From positions 1-34,471 of the forward strand of contig JAAAOI010000268.1 of assembly GCA_009908945.1 (NCBI GenBank): a stretch of 34,471 nucleotides of DNA, in the 5' to 3' direction. Origin of the DNA: Bacteroidota bacterium. GTDB taxonomy: Bacteria; Bacteroidota; Rhodothermia; Rhodothermales; Salinibacteraceae. Both the position numbers and the translations under genes were made by a program. The first letter of the stretch is position 1, and each line of letters opens with the position of its first letter. Of this stretch, positions 33,956-34,471 are shown piece by piece. Under the pieces are notes generated by a model. That model was not told the origin of the DNA, made no database searches, and saw only the letters and a list, made by a program, of their open reading frames with translations.

Positions 33956-34471
33956 ATGTTCTCTCGGCTCCGCACATCCTCCCCCGCTACGCTACCGCCC
34001 GTTCGGGTGCGGGTGGTAATGGACGATGTATCGGACGATGGAGCCGCCGCGCAGACGTTCAGCGTACCCGTCCAGATCGGCCGGGAGGCTTCTTGCGCGG
34101 TGCACGTGCCGGCCCCAAACGTGAGCCGGATCCACGCGGCTACGGAGTGGGCCGAGGGGACGTGGTGGGTCGTAGATCAAAATAGCACCAACGGCCTGTT
34201 CGCCGGGGGCACGCGCATGGAGCGCGTACCGGTGCAGGGGGCCACGGAAGTGCGGCTGGGGAAGGACGGCCCGGTGGTGGTGTTGACCGCTGAACGTGGC
34301 GCTTCCGACGCTAAGCCCGTTCCGAAACGAGCGGCGTCACAGGGCCGCCCGTTCAGTGCTTCCGGGGCCCGCACCGGGCCGCGGGAGCGCGCCGCTACAA
34401 CGGGGGCGGTGCCGCCCCCGCGCGAAGCTACGGGTGCAGATGATGCGGCCCGCCTGGAGGGGGGCTCTGTC
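33956..34471 (+). CDS. FHA-domain protein, 3' end beyond the window
   Basis: An open frame runs from ATG 33956 to the window edge (172 codons, no stop). Residues about 16-120 form a forkhead-associated domain: VQIGREASCAVHVPAPNVSRIHAATEW and the QNSTNGLFAGG turn, keeping the Gly-Arg, S-x-x-H and N-S-T-N-G residues that bind phosphothreonine. The remaining residues to the edge are Pro/Ala/Arg-rich and look like a disordered linker to another domain that is not in view. It sits 29 bp after the fused sheath gene, so the two probably form one unit. A Thr-kinase/phosphatase pathway, a T6SS scaffold, or a membrane FHA protein are all possible; the missing part would decide. Confidence 0.85.
   Translation, partial: MFSRLRTSSPATLPPVRVRVVMDDVSDDGAAAQTFSVPVQIGREASCAVHVPAPNVSRIHAATEWAEGTWWVVDQNSTNGLFAGGTRMERVPVQGATEVRLGKDGPVVVLTAERGASDAKPVPKRAASQGRPFSASGARTGPRERAATTGAVPPPREATGADDAARLEGGSV

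Overview
This window comes from a high-GC bacterial chromosome (roughly 60-65% GC by eye). It holds a small metabolic block at the left (1-3120) and one long, co-directional type VI secretion system (T6SS) locus from 3456 to the right edge. The host is uncertain. Most start codons lack a Shine-Dalgarno sequence and follow pyrimidine-rich leaders. Together with the high GC this would fit Rhodothermota/Salinibacter-like Bacteroidota, but a proteobacterium cannot be excluded.

Left block. queF (-) and queC (+) are divergent genes for the last two steps of preQ1 (queuosine precursor) synthesis. Both depart from their families: QueC has lost all four cysteines of its zinc site, and QueF has Gln where the family usually has His. 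A two-gene minus-strand unit follows: a GatZ/KbaZ-like tagatose-bisphosphate aldolase subunit and a stand-alone Lrp/AsnC ligand-binding (RAM) domain protein. A 335-bp gene-free stretch (3121-3455) separates this block from the T6SS.

T6SS core. The order is tagH(FHA)-tssJ-tssK-tssL-tssM-tagF-tssA-tssB-tssC-hcp-tssE-tssF-tssG-clpV-vgrG. All 13 core genes (tssA-M) are present and look intact. This is the TssJLM-containing architecture, not the Bacteroidota-specific T6SSiii. TssJ/L/M/K form the envelope complex and its baseplate connector, TssE/F/G the baseplate, TssA the assembly platform, TssB/C the sheath, Hcp the tube, ClpV the recycling ATPase and VgrG/PAAR the tip. A strong hairpin lies after hcp.

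Effector/cargo module. vgrG has an unusual central insertion and a C-terminal extension. It is followed by a perfect 16-bp tandem repeat, a PAAR gene, an Rhs/YD-repeat protein with no recognisable core-protease motif or toxin tip, a pentapeptide-repeat protein translationally coupled to rhs, and a DUF2169 T6SS accessory protein. This looks like a dedicated spike-loading module whose toxic activity, if any, is not of a recognised type.

Right end. A hairpin and a candidate promoter appear to start a new unit. It encodes a 624-residue protein that reads as a TssB-like domain fused to a TssC-like domain: a second, highly diverged, single-chain sheath subunit beside the normal tssB/tssC pair. A second FHA-domain protein follows, cut by the window edge. 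The fused sheath paralogue plus FHA gene is the most unusual item here.
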